A DNA stretch of 64,000 nucleotides from Agathobaculum sp. NTUH-O15-33 (GTDB lineage Bacteria; Bacillota; Clostridia; Oscillospirales; Butyricicoccaceae): assembly GCF_033193315.1 (NCBI RefSeq), contig NZ_CP136187.1:3851501-3915500 (forward strand). Direction: 5' to 3'. The stretch's first letter is position 1. Each line of letters starts with the position of its first letter. Below are positions 23,801-33,106 of the stretch, piece after piece. The translations under genes and the position numbers were made by a program. The notes under the pieces were generated by a model. It was not told the origin of the DNA, made no database searches, and was given only the letters and a program-made list of their open reading frames with translations.

Positions 23801-26800
23801 TTCAGCATGGCGCTGATGGTCGGAACGGAATTCTTCTGTCCGTCAAAGGTTTTTTCGGCGGTTTCCCATACGACAAACAGCGTGTCATCGCTTATATCAT
23901 ATATCACGGGATTGTTGTCGTAGGTGCCATCGTTCTCGATTGCCGTTGGCGTTGCCCAGCTGCCATCATCGTTGGTGTAGGTATAATAGACGCAGTTTCT
24001 GTCGTTTGCGCCGCGAGATGGGTCGTCGTCTGTGTAAACGACAAGCACTTCATCATTGCCGATTGGCGCGGAAACCATCTGGCCGCCGGGCCGGACGCCG
24101 CTTTGCAGCAGCCTGTCGAGCAGATTGTCCTCATCGAGCGGTTCGGAATACGCTCTCGACCGTCCGCTGTTTTCTCCTTGCCAGCCGCCGCGCTGAGCCA
24201 GATAGCTTCTGTCCGCGGGCTTCACCTGTTCCTCGCCGCCGCTCAGTGCGTTTGCCATCATCGCGGAAACGTCGCCGCCGCTTTGCGCTTCGGTTTTTGG
24301 CGCCGTGCCGAGCGGCGTGTCGAGCGGCTCTGCTTCGCCAAATATGTGCCACGGATTTTTATCATTCGCGCTGACGTCGTTATTGTAAACGGAGAAGCCC
24401 AGCAGCTCTACACCCACGTTTACATTGTAGTGCAGATCACCGTGCGTTTTTGTTTCCGTATCTCTGTCGCCGAAGGCAAAATCCATGTTGAAATAAAAGC
24501 CCGCTTTTACCGTAACCGATACAATGGCCACCTCAACGGTCGCACTCAGCGAAATCACCGGATTCAGCGCGACATACCCCTCGCGCTGCATTCTGTTGTC
24601 CACGCTGACGCCAAACATATCAAAGGATGCCGCGGAATACTCCACGAAGTCCTCCCAGTATGGGTCAGTCTCCGCATATTTCGTATGCATATAATAAATC
24701 ATGGAGACTGAACCGCTTAAATTCGCCTTGAGTATGACGGAGATGCCGACCGGAAAATCAATATCCGCCCTTACGCCGGCGTCAAAATCGATGCCGAGGC
24801 CGATCGTCAGCGCTTCAAACGCATAGGCCGTCTTCCCGCTTTCGGTTGTCCGATTGGTTACCAGCAGCTTAAAACTGATTTCCGGCGTAAGCTCATAAGT
24901 GTATGTTTTTTGCGTTTTTACCGCGGAGGATTTCTGATTCGACAGGCTGACGCCCTTCGGATCCTCCGGCGGGGCCGAAGGCGTGGTATTCTGCGTCTCC
25001 TTGCTGTTGTCCTGATTATCCTTCACGACCGAGTTGGCGGTCTTTACGCTGTCTATCAGAACATCGGATTTAATTTTTTCCGTTGCCATATCGTATGCGG
25101 ATTCGTTGCGCTTACCGCCCTCGGTAACCTTGTCGCCGTCTCTGGCGGTCACGCCCCCTGCGTTTTCGGCGGAGGCCTTCTTCTCGCCGCCGGCAAACTC
25201 ATTGCCGTTTTCTATCGTCCGCCCCTGCATGGTATAGCTGTAAAGGATGGCCTCCAAGCCTTTCGAATCTTTGTCCATCTTCGGTGTCGGGATTAGCCCC
25301 GCGGTGATATCAAAACCGCTTATGGAACCCATGTTCATATCGAAAATCGGAGACCCCAGCACTTCAAGGGTGCTTGTGGTAACATCCTGCGCGGTTTCGG
25401 AACCGAACATGCCGAAGATAAACTGGTCCAGCCTCATGGGCACGTTGAAGTAACAGCCGGTATCCATCGCCATGTGATCGTCCGAATTCTGGTCCGTATA
25501 CTGCACATAGATCCGGTAGTGCTCCAGCATGTCCTTTGAAGGATTCATCCGCAGGGTCGCCACGCCTTCGACGCCGCCATTTTTCGGCGGCTCATACGCG
25601 ACGGAATACCCCTTTTTGCCGTTGCAGTCGAACAGCTTGTTTCCGTCGCCGTCCGTGATGAAAAATTTAGTACCCGTGATGTACATCCCGTTGATCTCGT
25701 GGCGGACATAGGTCTTCAATACAAGATCCTCATCCCGCACGGCAATATTCCCCGCGACATTCTCCCGCTTGTCGTCATCGATGTAGTAGGCCTCTACAAA
25801 CCGCCCGCTCGGTTGGAAGGTATCATAGCAGGGAAGCTGAATGTTGGTATTTCCTCCCGTGTTGATATGCGTGACAAATTCGCTGTTGTTTACCGATACC
25901 ACGGCGCTCATGCGGGCGCTTTTCGGCAGGCCCGCCATGTCCATGGTATAATTGCCTTTTTCATCCGCAATGGCGCTGATTCCGCCTATTTTGATGCCCG
26001 CGCCGGGGCACTCGCGAAGCTTCATGCTCGCCGCGTCGTCGCGCCCGTTATATTGCAGCAGGTTCCGCGAGTCTTTTAGTATTTGCGCCGCTCTGATGTT
26101 TGTGCCCGCGTCGTCACTCTGTATTACGCGGCTGTCGTCCTTGGTGAAGTATTCAAAGTTATAGTAATATTTAGGGTTCACCTGATTGATCATATAGACC
26201 AGCTGGTTGCCGTATATCGGCGTATACAGCGCATCAAATTCGGCCTGCGTCAGGCCCGAAGCGAACTCGTTTTCCAGAATATTGTTCGGGTCATCGTCGC
26301 TCATATTTGTGCCATTCTTCCACACGGTAAAGTATCCGCCGTTCGGCGCGAACGGTGAAATTGCGTTGAGCCGCATGACCGAGCCGGTCGTTACGCCCTT
26401 CACCTTTATCTCGCCGTTTGCATCGGCGTAAACGCTGCCCGAACCGGCGCCGGTATCCGCGCTCTTTTGACCGGCGTTCTCATCTTTTTCTGTCTGCGGT
26501 GCGCTTGACAAATAGACCCTGCCCGTAAAATCAAGCGGCTCTTTTTGAAAATCGTTGCCACCCGGAACGGGAATGCGGTTCCCCTTTCCATCGAAAACAT
26601 ACTGCCAGTCGTTTCCGCCCGGAAGCGGTTTAACCGTAAAAACCTGCTCCTCGGTCTTGGGCGTGATATAAATATCCGTCCAACCGTCCATCTGGTAAGC
26701 CGGGATAAAGAATTCTTTATCCATGCCGCTTCCCGTATCGGAATTGGAAAGTCCCAGAAGGGTCGAATCCGATTTGTTGACGTACTCCATAATCAGCTGT

Positions 26801-29079
26801 TTCGTCACGCCGCCGTCCGCGTTCTTCTTGCCCGCGTACACCTCGTAGCCGACGATCGCCTTGCCCGGCGCCGCAAACCCCTTGCCGTGCAGGATGGTGC
26901 CCGTTTTTGCCTGAAACGGTTTTTGATATTGCGCCGCCGCGTTGATATATGTTTTTTTGTTATCCGCCGTTTCAAGGTACACCGTTACATCGTTATTTGT
27001 CACTTCATTCGGCAAGTCTATGCTTTTGTAGTACGCATTTAACCCGAGCCCGGATATGGCGGAGCCGTTATATATCTTTTTATCGTGGTATTTCATGACC
27101 AGACCATACTTGGTATAAAATCCATTATCCAACTGAACCGTTACCGCAGCGTCCCCGGGATAAATACCCTTGGCCTCCCGGCCCTCGTTGTCGGTATATA
27201 CGCACGGAGGCGGCTGGATGTTGACCTTCTGGCTGTATAATTGATCGCCCGAGGTATCGAGCTGAATATAGTCCACGGTTTTCACCGGCTTTACCGTTTT
27301 GCTGTTAAAGGTATAGCGAGTAGAATTGGTAAGCTGTATTTCATCTATGGTCAACCGAAACGGAACGCCGTACTTGGCGCACCGAATTACAATTTTATCC
27401 TCCCTCCCTATCGTACCAAAACGTCTTCTAAACTCCAATTCAGATGTCATGTCCGAGTGGGAACTGTCTACTGGAAATTCCTTTTCTTCATATTTCTCAA
27501 TTCCATTATAGGTATTGGTTTCCAAGTAGGCAACCGCTTTGTTGGAGCCGCCTTCTGACGTGGCTTCGGTGGTAAGTTTTATTTTTATACTGTCTGCCTG
27601 TTTGACCGAATTACCAAGCCTTATTTCAACATAGCTGTAACTATCTCTACGCAAAAACATCGCATCCCCAACGTTGCGGACATCATAATAGTTGTTAATG
27701 CTTATGCTGTTTTGATAGTGACGGATGCCGTCTTTTTGGTTATAGTATTTGCTCCCAATATAGCCGTCCCACTGTTCGGCTTCAGATTCCGCCGCCGAAA
27801 GCCGTTTTTCGGCCTCCGGCGCGGCTGCCGCGGACGCCGCCGCACCGGAGGCCGCAGCGGGCGTTATCGCCGCTCTGGCCGCCGCCGGGTTAAGGCGCGC
27901 GGGCTCCGCCGCGCCCGAAGCCGCCGCGGGCGCCATCGCCGCTCTGGCGGCGGCGGGGCTGATATCCTCTGGCTCCATTCGCGGCGCGGCGGCAATGTGC
28001 ACGTCCGTTCTGTCGGTCTCGCCGATAACACAGCTGTCATCCGCGATCAGGCGAACGCCAAAATCAGCGTCCTGCGTAAAATCCGTCGCCGTGACTGTTA
28101 TCGTTTTTTCATTTTCACCGGGCCCGAACTCGATTGCCTGTCCCTCGATCGCCGTGAAGTCCTCGCCCGCTTTCGCGCTGCCCGAATAGGTGGAAGCTGT
28201 TACCGTTGTATAATAGTCGCCGCCCGAAGAGCGGATCACGGTAAGCTCCCGCGAGGGTGTTCCCTCGCTAAGCGTTATTTCGCTTTTCGCCATTTCGATG
28301 ACGGGCGGTACGTATTCCTCATCATCCGTAATGATAACGGAGGATGTGGCGTTTGGCGCAATCGTTCCCGATGAGGCGCCCATGAGTGCAAGCAGCACGA
28401 TTTTATCCGTACTGCTTTCCGTGTTATCCTTTGGAGCGATCGTAATCGTCTTGCTGCTTTCCCCCGCGTTAAAATGCAGCATTCCGGTCACGCCCGTTAG
28501 CGAGGCAAGCTCCTCGTTGAGCTTTTCAATAGATTTCTGCGCCTCACTTTTGGCCTGCGCTTGCTCCGCCGCGTCTTCCGTGCCCAACAGGATATCGCGG
28601 GCTTCCAACACCGTGGGCGTGTCCGCCTGCTGCGCGGGGTCGCTTTTCTCCGGCTGCGCGGCGTTCTTTTCCGCCTTTGTATCCTTGCCAAGCAAGCCGT
28701 TATATGCCGCGCTCTCCTCCTCGGACAGGGTAATGCCATCTGTCTTTGGGAGTGCGTTGCCGTTGTCATCAAGAATCGTGTAGTCCTCTTCATAGGCGCC
28801 GAACACATCGATCGCCTTGAAGATCACATCCGCTTCCGTCTCCGCACTGCCCCGCCGCACAACGGGTATTTCATAAATGTGCTCGGTTTCTGATATAACA
28901 TACTGTGCCGTCGAAAAATCGAATTCGCACTCGCCTTGCGCTTCCGGTGTTTCCTCTTGTGCCGCGCTGGGTACATCCGTAACAGCAGCCGCTTTCTCCT
29001 CCTCGGCAAGCACCGTGGTACCGGTCACCTGAAGGAGCATGGCCGCCGCTAAGAAAAGCGATAAAAATCTTTTCAACAT
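20827..29079 (-). CDS. Giant SLH-anchored surface protein
   Basis: 2750 residues. Signal peptide 'MLKRFLSLFLAAAMLLQVTG'; AAAGGGGG precedes ATG 29079, not the longer frame. Then come two Calx-beta-like segments (about 45-120 and 245-360), an Ala-rich linker with a duplicated 'PAAARAA..PAAASGAA' unit (about 370-425), a long unrecognised middle with a beta-propeller-like part ('VLVVYTDDD', 'LFVVWETAEK'), a Big2-like Ig domain, an InlB-type repeat ('FDSQGG.....FAGWFTDKGC......TLYAKW') and three SLH domains in the last 180 residues. SLH domains bind pyruvylated cell-wall glycan. It is last of five collinear surface-protein genes and is likely an adhesin or structural wall protein. No catalytic motif recognised. 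Confidence 0.88.
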   Translation of the reverse strand: MLKRFLSLFLAAAMLLQVTGTTVLAEEEKAAAVTDVPSAAQEETPEAQGECEFDFSTAQYVISETEHIYEIPVVRRGSAETEADVIFKAIDVFGAYEEDYTILDDNGNALPKTDGITLSEEESAAYNGLLGKDTKAEKNAAQPEKSDPAQQADTPTVLEARDILLGTEDAAEQAQAKSEAQKSIEKLNEELASLTGVTGMLHFNAGESSKTITIAPKDNTESSTDKIVLLALMGASSGTIAPNATSSVIITDDEEYVPPVIEMAKSEITLSEGTPSRELTVIRSSGGDYYTTVTASTYSGSAKAGEDFTAIEGQAIEFGPGENEKTITVTATDFTQDADFGVRLIADDSCVIGETDRTDVHIAAAPRMEPEDISPAAARAAMAPAAASGAAEPARLNPAAARAAITPAAASGAAASAAAAPEAEKRLSAAESEAEQWDGYIGSKYYNQKDGIRHYQNSISINNYYDVRNVGDAMFLRRDSYSYVEIRLGNSVKQADSIKIKLTTEATSEGGSNKAVAYLETNTYNGIEKYEEKEFPVDSSHSDMTSELEFRRRFGTIGREDKIVIRCAKYGVPFRLTIDEIQLTNSTRYTFNSKTVKPVKTVDYIQLDTSGDQLYSQKVNIQPPPCVYTDNEGREAKGIYPGDAAVTVQLDNGFYTKYGLVMKYHDKKIYNGSAISGLGLNAYYKSIDLPNEVTNNDVTVYLETADNKKTYINAAAQYQKPFQAKTGTILHGKGFAAPGKAIVGYEVYAGKKNADGGVTKQLIMEYVNKSDSTLLGLSNSDTGSGMDKEFFIPAYQMDGWTDIYITPKTEEQVFTVKPLPGGNDWQYVFDGKGNRIPVPGGNDFQKEPLDFTGRVYLSSAPQTEKDENAGQKSADTGAGSGSVYADANGEIKVKGVTTGSVMRLNAISPFAPNGGYFTVWKNGTNMSDDDPNNILENEFASGLTQAEFDALYTPIYGNQLVYMINQVNPKYYYNFEYFTKDDSRVIQSDDAGTNIRAAQILKDSRNLLQYNGRDDAASMKLRECPGAGIKIGGISAIADEKGNYTMDMAGLPKSARMSAVVSVNNSEFVTHINTGGNTNIQLPCYDTFQPSGRFVEAYYIDDDKRENVAGNIAVRDEDLVLKTYVRHEINGMYITGTKFFITDGDGNKLFDCNGKKGYSVAYEPPKNGGVEGVATLRMNPSKDMLEHYRIYVQYTDQNSDDHMAMDTGCYFNVPMRLDQFIFGMFGSETAQDVTTSTLEVLGSPIFDMNMGSISGFDITAGLIPTPKMDKDSKGLEAILYSYTMQGRTIENGNEFAGGEKKASAENAGGVTARDGDKVTEGGKRNESAYDMATEKIKSDVLIDSVKTANSVVKDNQDNSKETQNTTPSAPPEDPKGVSLSNQKSSAVKTQKTYTYELTPEISFKLLVTNRTTESGKTAYAFEALTIGLGIDFDAGVRADIDFPVGISVILKANLSGSVSMIYYMHTKYAETDPYWEDFVEYSAASFDMFGVSVDNRMQREGYVALNPVISLSATVEVAIVSVTVKAGFYFNMDFAFGDRDTETKTHGDLHYNVNVGVELLGFSVYNNDVSANDKNPWHIFGEAEPLDTPLGTAPKTEAQSGGDVSAMMANALSGGEEQVKPADRSYLAQRGGWQGENSGRSRAYSEPLDEDNLLDRLLQSGVRPGGQMVSAPIGNDEVLVVYTDDDPSRGANDRNCVYYTYTNDDGSWATPTAIENDGTYDNNPVIYDISDDTLFVVWETAEKTFDGQKNSVPTISAMLNSMNLHGAFFDKKSREFKDVVELTKTTEADTACDANATISMTEDGSMRVTYTKTQYSEQAASTEQLIQAESAIAYREYENGAWTDEYGTAEENRIEKSGADADTFTEQWYGQRFADTRVDGEWSLVTDIEGFISEAFHDLAFIVDTDNNYQTADDRMVFIKLPNESMPICLTPESGAYDDLKFCYTGSELFLMFKTDRIKTFNADGNEKNLGGIAFINLSDLLEKQDYDIVKNQEAGYYEVHVNGMDGALYQPDYIISMEGTVQDYDVFRDIAGRMYVMWTESALNDSGTSSVQLYSVVYNGVYEDGEDDWSVSGMSSARWGVPLLMTSYEGDYTAFTAQNMLSDNAIVFVAKRDADAEESQLVLHVRAPEAVFDMNENIMNTKYAYENEPVILSANIINEGLKAVKTQNTSEGNATWKAVSGDYTVTFRKLENGEVKEELGSYPSAGLWNSGDCLSAVCEWTPEKLAENTEISIELTDEDGKTLYGYTFPIRKAADFEAGQIELSSIGKSSAVLTGNLGNSGNIPAGVTAAVYLLDNAGNRVEATREDFGEINPLETYPMEILVPVAERYQKIANGEGRFTAVLELTEEGAENNEPFYSLEIPGSISYSESAMRDIAEVEQLSVAQSSIALNKNETAFLQAEIQPATAADKNRVTYASSDESVVRVSADGTLTAVGSGSAVVTACALPIMECVTISTDGTTKTGDMRGSIPDSMIRSQEIAVTVSDRSGGGSVSYTVTFDSQGGSKVDSVRVDKNALLSKPKDPIWEGRTFAGWFTDKGCTKAYDFSRKVTTDFTLYAKWSEGFWNNPFTDVKPSDWFYDSVKYVYENKLFAGVSATRFAPQNPMTRAMLVTVLYRAAGSPDMADENWGYPFADVNAESFYGKAVYWARKNGIVNGYSDEIFAPNQEISREQIAAILERYAKLQGKTTEKNGDLSQFTDTDQISDWAKENVKWAVGAGLINGKGGGILDPLGHATRAEVSAILQRFLENK

Positions 29080-29116
29080 GCTTTTATCCCCCTTTTTATG
29101 GCTAGGAAGGTCCTTA

Positions 29117-32100
29117 TTAGAAGATGCGGTACAGCACCTGCGCCGCTTCACACCGCAGCGTGCTGCCGAGCGGGTTGACCTTGCCGCCGGAACCATTGAT
29201 AACGCCCGCGGCCGACAGCTCCCTGATTGCTGTTTGCGCATACGGCGCGATATCCGCGCTGTCCGTAAAGGTCGTCGGTTCTCCCGCAGCTTGCGGCAGC
29301 CTGTCCTCCGCCAGAAGAATACGGTACAGCATGACGCACATATCCTGCCGGGTGATGGAGGCCTCCGGGCGGAACAGATTATTTCCCGTTCCGGTCACAT
29401 AGTCCAGCGCCTTCGCTTTGGCAAGATAACCGCTATAATAGGCGCTGCCCGCATCGGCAAAGTTATCGGTGCTTGACATATCCGGCTGAATGCCGCTGGC
29501 ACGCATGATCAACACTAAAAAGTCGGCACGTTTTACCGGCTCATACGGCGCGAAGGAGCCGTCCCCCATTCCTTGGATTACGCCCCTTCGAGCCATTTCT
29601 GTGACCGCCGTATAAAACCAGTCCGTAGGAGCTACGTCGCGAAATACCGGCGCGGGCAAAGGCGTCACTTCGGGATCGGTTACCGTGATGCCGCCGTGAT
29701 TTCCGCCGCCGGACGCCCGCCCCGGCGTTGTGAAGGTGACTGCCGCCAGCCGAACATGATCGGCAATGACGGACAGCTTGTACTGCGTGGCATAGTCCAG
29801 CGCGACATTTACCCGATAGGTCGTGTCGTTTACCTTCTCTACGCTGGACAATTCGATTTCTTTGTCATTGGACGAAAGCGAAAAGTCCGCGGCAGTCAGC
29901 GACAAAGCCCTGTCAAAAACGACGGTAAAGCCGCTCAGCGAAATATTCTGAACGGTCGCGATCTCTGTCAAAAGCGGCGCGGCGAGTTCGTTCATCGCAT
30001 AATCCACTATTTGAACGGTCAATTTTTTGGGGTCATAGCCGGTGATATCGAATTTTACGGTGCCGGAAGCATTGTCCACAGCCTGTTCCCAGACGTCTGT
30101 CTCCGCCTGCTCTTCAGCGGATAATGCGACCGCCTGCAGACAGTTGTTGTCCGCGGCGGAAACAGAAGCATAGGTTCTTCCGTTTTCCTCCGTGATCTGA
30201 ACCGCTGTAATTTCGGGCATCTGGGTATCGACTGTCACGGGAATGGTATCGCCAAAGGTGTACGGGTGGGTCTTTTCTTTGTCATAGTAATGGTATCCGC
30301 TGCCAGTGACGGTGTAATCTCCGTCCGGCAGGTTTTCAGGCAGATCAAACGGCACTGTGTCAAAAAAGAACTTCGATACATTCTCGTCGTGAGCGGTGGA
30401 AACCAACTCGCCAGCCGCGTTGCGCAGTTCCCAGACGATTTCTCCGGCATCGCGCAGCAGGCAGCTATTTACCGCGAGATGATCAAAGATCCCGTCCCCG
30501 TTGGGCGAAAACGCGATATGGTCTTTTCCCGTAAGCTCTTTCGTCAGCAGGTTATATCCCAGATCCTGCCACTGGTCTTCGGAAAGATCGGCGCTGAGCC
30601 GCGTGCCCTGTATCGTATACTCATCATCGTAAACGGCGGCGTCAAACAGCGGCGCTTTCAGCCAATCCCCATAAAAGCCCATGAACGGAATGTGCACCGG
30701 CGGCAGCTTGTTTTCGTTGTCGGACAGCTCTACAAAGCCGTCTATGTAAAAACCGTTCGGGAAATGCTCTAAGTTTTTCTCTAATACCTCTGTGTCCAGA
30801 GATATTTCATACTCGAAGTCTACTGTCTGTCCGGACGATACGATAACGTTTCGATCAAATCCCGTATCCAGCAGCTTAACAGTTCCATCCACATAGGTCT
30901 CGCCGTCTTTTTCGACATAGCCGTCGGTCATGACATAGACGTGCACCTTATCGTAAGTGGCTTTGTTAGACGAAGTGTTTTCCACCCGAAATTCCACTGG
31001 GAAGCTTGCGCCTAATTTGTCCCCTAAGCTCAGCTTGGTTTTGCCGTTGTCCCCCCGAAGGATCACCGGCGATTGGATCGCGTTTTCCAGATTCAAAAGC
31101 CCCGCGGACTGCCGCCGGGGGGAATAGGGCACGCCGTTTTCCTGCTTTATGATCGTGGAGGTACTCATCATCAGGTTTTCGATATATTCAGCCCGGTTCC
31201 TCCCATCCTTGGGCGCGAGCTTGTTGCCACGGTCCTCACACCATTGGTTCAGCAGCGCGACGGCGCCCGCGATGTGCGGCGTTGCCATAGAGGTTCCGCT
31301 GAACGTGATATATTCGTCATGAGAATCGGATGGATAGGAGGAATAAATATATTCGCCGGGCGCCATGATCTCCGGCTTCAGCTCCAGCGATCCGTCCGTT
31401 CCCCAAGAGGTGTATGTGTACAGCTTATCGTCCTTGCCGACCGGCACGCTCGCCATGGTCGGATTGGTTTGCAAGGTTCCGCTGCCCCGCGCGCTCATGG
31501 TCTTCCCCTGCTCGTTTTGGATGATGCAGGTTGGAATAGTGGACGGCGAAACCGTCATGCCATACTCCAACGGTTTCGTGGTCCAAAAGATACAGCCGAT
31601 GGCGCCCGCCGTCTCCGCGTTGGCGAACTTTTCCGTACTCATCATTCCCGCGGGCCCGCCCTGCTGAACCAGCGCGATTTTCCCTTGCACATCGACTTTT
31701 GCAAAGTCTTCTTCCGTGCCATAGCCCGTGTATACATAATCGTATGGCTTGCCAGCAAATGCATCGACAAATTTTGTTTCACCAGATCCTTCCACAAAGG
31801 GAATGTACGTATCTGTGTCCAGCGAAAATTGGTATAGGAATATCGCGCTGTTGGCGGAACCGGCGACGGAGGTTGCCGCGCTGTAGCCGGCCGGCGTGCC
31901 TGCTGCGGCATATTCGATGTTTTCGGTAAGTACCGCCCCGTTTTCATATCCTAACGTGGCATTTCCGGAGGCGCAGGCGACGAAGATACCCGCCGCGCGG
32001 GCATTTTCAATGGCTCTCTCAAATACCGGATTATCCTCCGACATCGCGTAATCCGCGCCTAAACTCATATTGATCGCGCTGACCCCCAGCTTAGCCGCAT

Positions 32101-33031
32101 CGTCGATCGCCTGAATTATAATAGCCTCTGAAGCGCGTTCGCCGTCAAATACCTTCATGAACACGAGCTGCGCTTCGGGCGCCACGCCGGAAAACGATCT
32201 CTCACCGGTCGGATCGGGTCCTCCCTTTCCCGCGACAATACCGCTCACATGGGTTCCATGGATGTTGGAGGTATTATAAACATCCGGGCTGTTCTTGGTA
32301 TAATCATAGGCAAACGGGATCTTTGCACTTTTGTATACGTCATCTACCTGCCCCTGCAGATTCATGTGCATGTTTTCCTGCGTCAGCAGCTTGGCCATAT
32401 CCTCTTTGCTGTATTTCGGATTTTGGGGATCTTGCTTAAAAAACGCATGATCCGTATCCAGCTCGCTGTCTATTACAGCGACCACCTGCCCCTCCCCATT
32501 GTAGCCCGTTTTCGCCAACTTGTCCGCGCCGATCAACCCAGTGGAGGTCGCTAAGCGCGTGCCGTACGCCGGGTCTGGCTCTTCCTCAACAGGCTCCGGT
32601 AGATGAAAGGTTCTGGAGACTGAGACGTTTTTCACGCCGGGAATTGCTTTGATCTTGTCGATCTCTGATAACGAGTCCACTTTAATGGAAAAGCCGTTGA
32701 GCACATTGGTGTAAATCTGCTCCGCCTCCGCGGGCACTTCCACCAAGTTTTGGATCTCCTCCTGCACCTGCGCCTGCGTTTGCAGGTTTCGGCGCTGCTG
32801 TTCTTCCGCCGCTCTAGCGTTAAAGGTTTGCATACCGTTCGAAGCGGAGACCGGCTCGCCTTCGACCTCAACGATTAATACAATATCCCTTTGCTCCTGC
32901 GCCGATTGCGCGGCGGCGTTTTTTTGCATACGGTTCAACAGGCTGTTGGAATATCCCGCCTGTGCGGAAGCGGAGGTGCTAAACAGCAGGACAAGTGCGG
33001 TAATCAGAGATAGCGCTCTTCTTTTCAACAT
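29117..33031 (-). CDS. Lactocepin-like S8 serine protease with SLH domains
   Basis: 1304 residues. Signal peptide, an inhibitor-like prodomain to about 150, then the subtilisin triad D188 ('VVAVIDSELDTDH'), H258 ('HGTHVSG') and S581 ('GTSMATPHIAGAV'). A PA insert lies between His and Ser ('IALVQQGGPAGMMS', about 450-470), the layout of cell-envelope proteases such as PrtP and C5a peptidase. Fn3-like domains follow, and three SLH domains end the protein ('FRDVAPTDWFYTAV', 'FADAGSAYYSGYL', 'FTDSADIAPYAQ'). The Asp motif reads DSE rather than the usual DTG, which keeps the catalytic Asp. AAAGGGG precedes ATG 33031. Fourth gene of the surface operon. Confidence 0.93.
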   Translation of the reverse strand: MLKRRALSLITALVLLFSTSASAQAGYSNSLLNRMQKNAAAQSAQEQRDIVLIVEVEGEPVSASNGMQTFNARAAEEQQRRNLQTQAQVQEEIQNLVEVPAEAEQIYTNVLNGFSIKVDSLSEIDKIKAIPGVKNVSVSRTFHLPEPVEEEPDPAYGTRLATSTGLIGADKLAKTGYNGEGQVVAVIDSELDTDHAFFKQDPQNPKYSKEDMAKLLTQENMHMNLQGQVDDVYKSAKIPFAYDYTKNSPDVYNTSNIHGTHVSGIVAGKGGPDPTGERSFSGVAPEAQLVFMKVFDGERASEAIIIQAIDDAAKLGVSAINMSLGADYAMSEDNPVFERAIENARAAGIFVACASGNATLGYENGAVLTENIEYAAAGTPAGYSAATSVAGSANSAIFLYQFSLDTDTYIPFVEGSGETKFVDAFAGKPYDYVYTGYGTEEDFAKVDVQGKIALVQQGGPAGMMSTEKFANAETAGAIGCIFWTTKPLEYGMTVSPSTIPTCIIQNEQGKTMSARGSGTLQTNPTMASVPVGKDDKLYTYTSWGTDGSLELKPEIMAPGEYIYSSYPSDSHDEYITFSGTSMATPHIAGAVALLNQWCEDRGNKLAPKDGRNRAEYIENLMMSTSTIIKQENGVPYSPRRQSAGLLNLENAIQSPVILRGDNGKTKLSLGDKLGASFPVEFRVENTSSNKATYDKVHVYVMTDGYVEKDGETYVDGTVKLLDTGFDRNVIVSSGQTVDFEYEISLDTEVLEKNLEHFPNGFYIDGFVELSDNENKLPPVHIPFMGFYGDWLKAPLFDAAVYDDEYTIQGTRLSADLSEDQWQDLGYNLLTKELTGKDHIAFSPNGDGIFDHLAVNSCLLRDAGEIVWELRNAAGELVSTAHDENVSKFFFDTVPFDLPENLPDGDYTVTGSGYHYYDKEKTHPYTFGDTIPVTVDTQMPEITAVQITEENGRTYASVSAADNNCLQAVALSAEEQAETDVWEQAVDNASGTVKFDITGYDPKKLTVQIVDYAMNELAAPLLTEIATVQNISLSGFTVVFDRALSLTAADFSLSSNDKEIELSSVEKVNDTTYRVNVALDYATQYKLSVIADHVRLAAVTFTTPGRASGGGNHGGITVTDPEVTPLPAPVFRDVAPTDWFYTAVTEMARRGVIQGMGDGSFAPYEPVKRADFLVLIMRASGIQPDMSSTDNFADAGSAYYSGYLAKAKALDYVTGTGNNLFRPEASITRQDMCVMLYRILLAEDRLPQAAGEPTTFTDSADIAPYAQTAIRELSAAGVINGSGGKVNPLGSTLRCEAAQVLYRIF

Positions 33032-33106
33032 TTCAAAGGTCCCCTTTATCGTGTTTGTTTTTTTACAGCCTCCACATCGTCAATCCATATACGTATGGAG
33101 AAACGG

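Noticed and set aside
23077..24711. 544-codon + strand frame inside the giant surface protein gene
   Set aside because: It is antisense to a clear SLH protein with a signal peptide and ribosome site; it has no family motif and arises from GC-rich codon bias.
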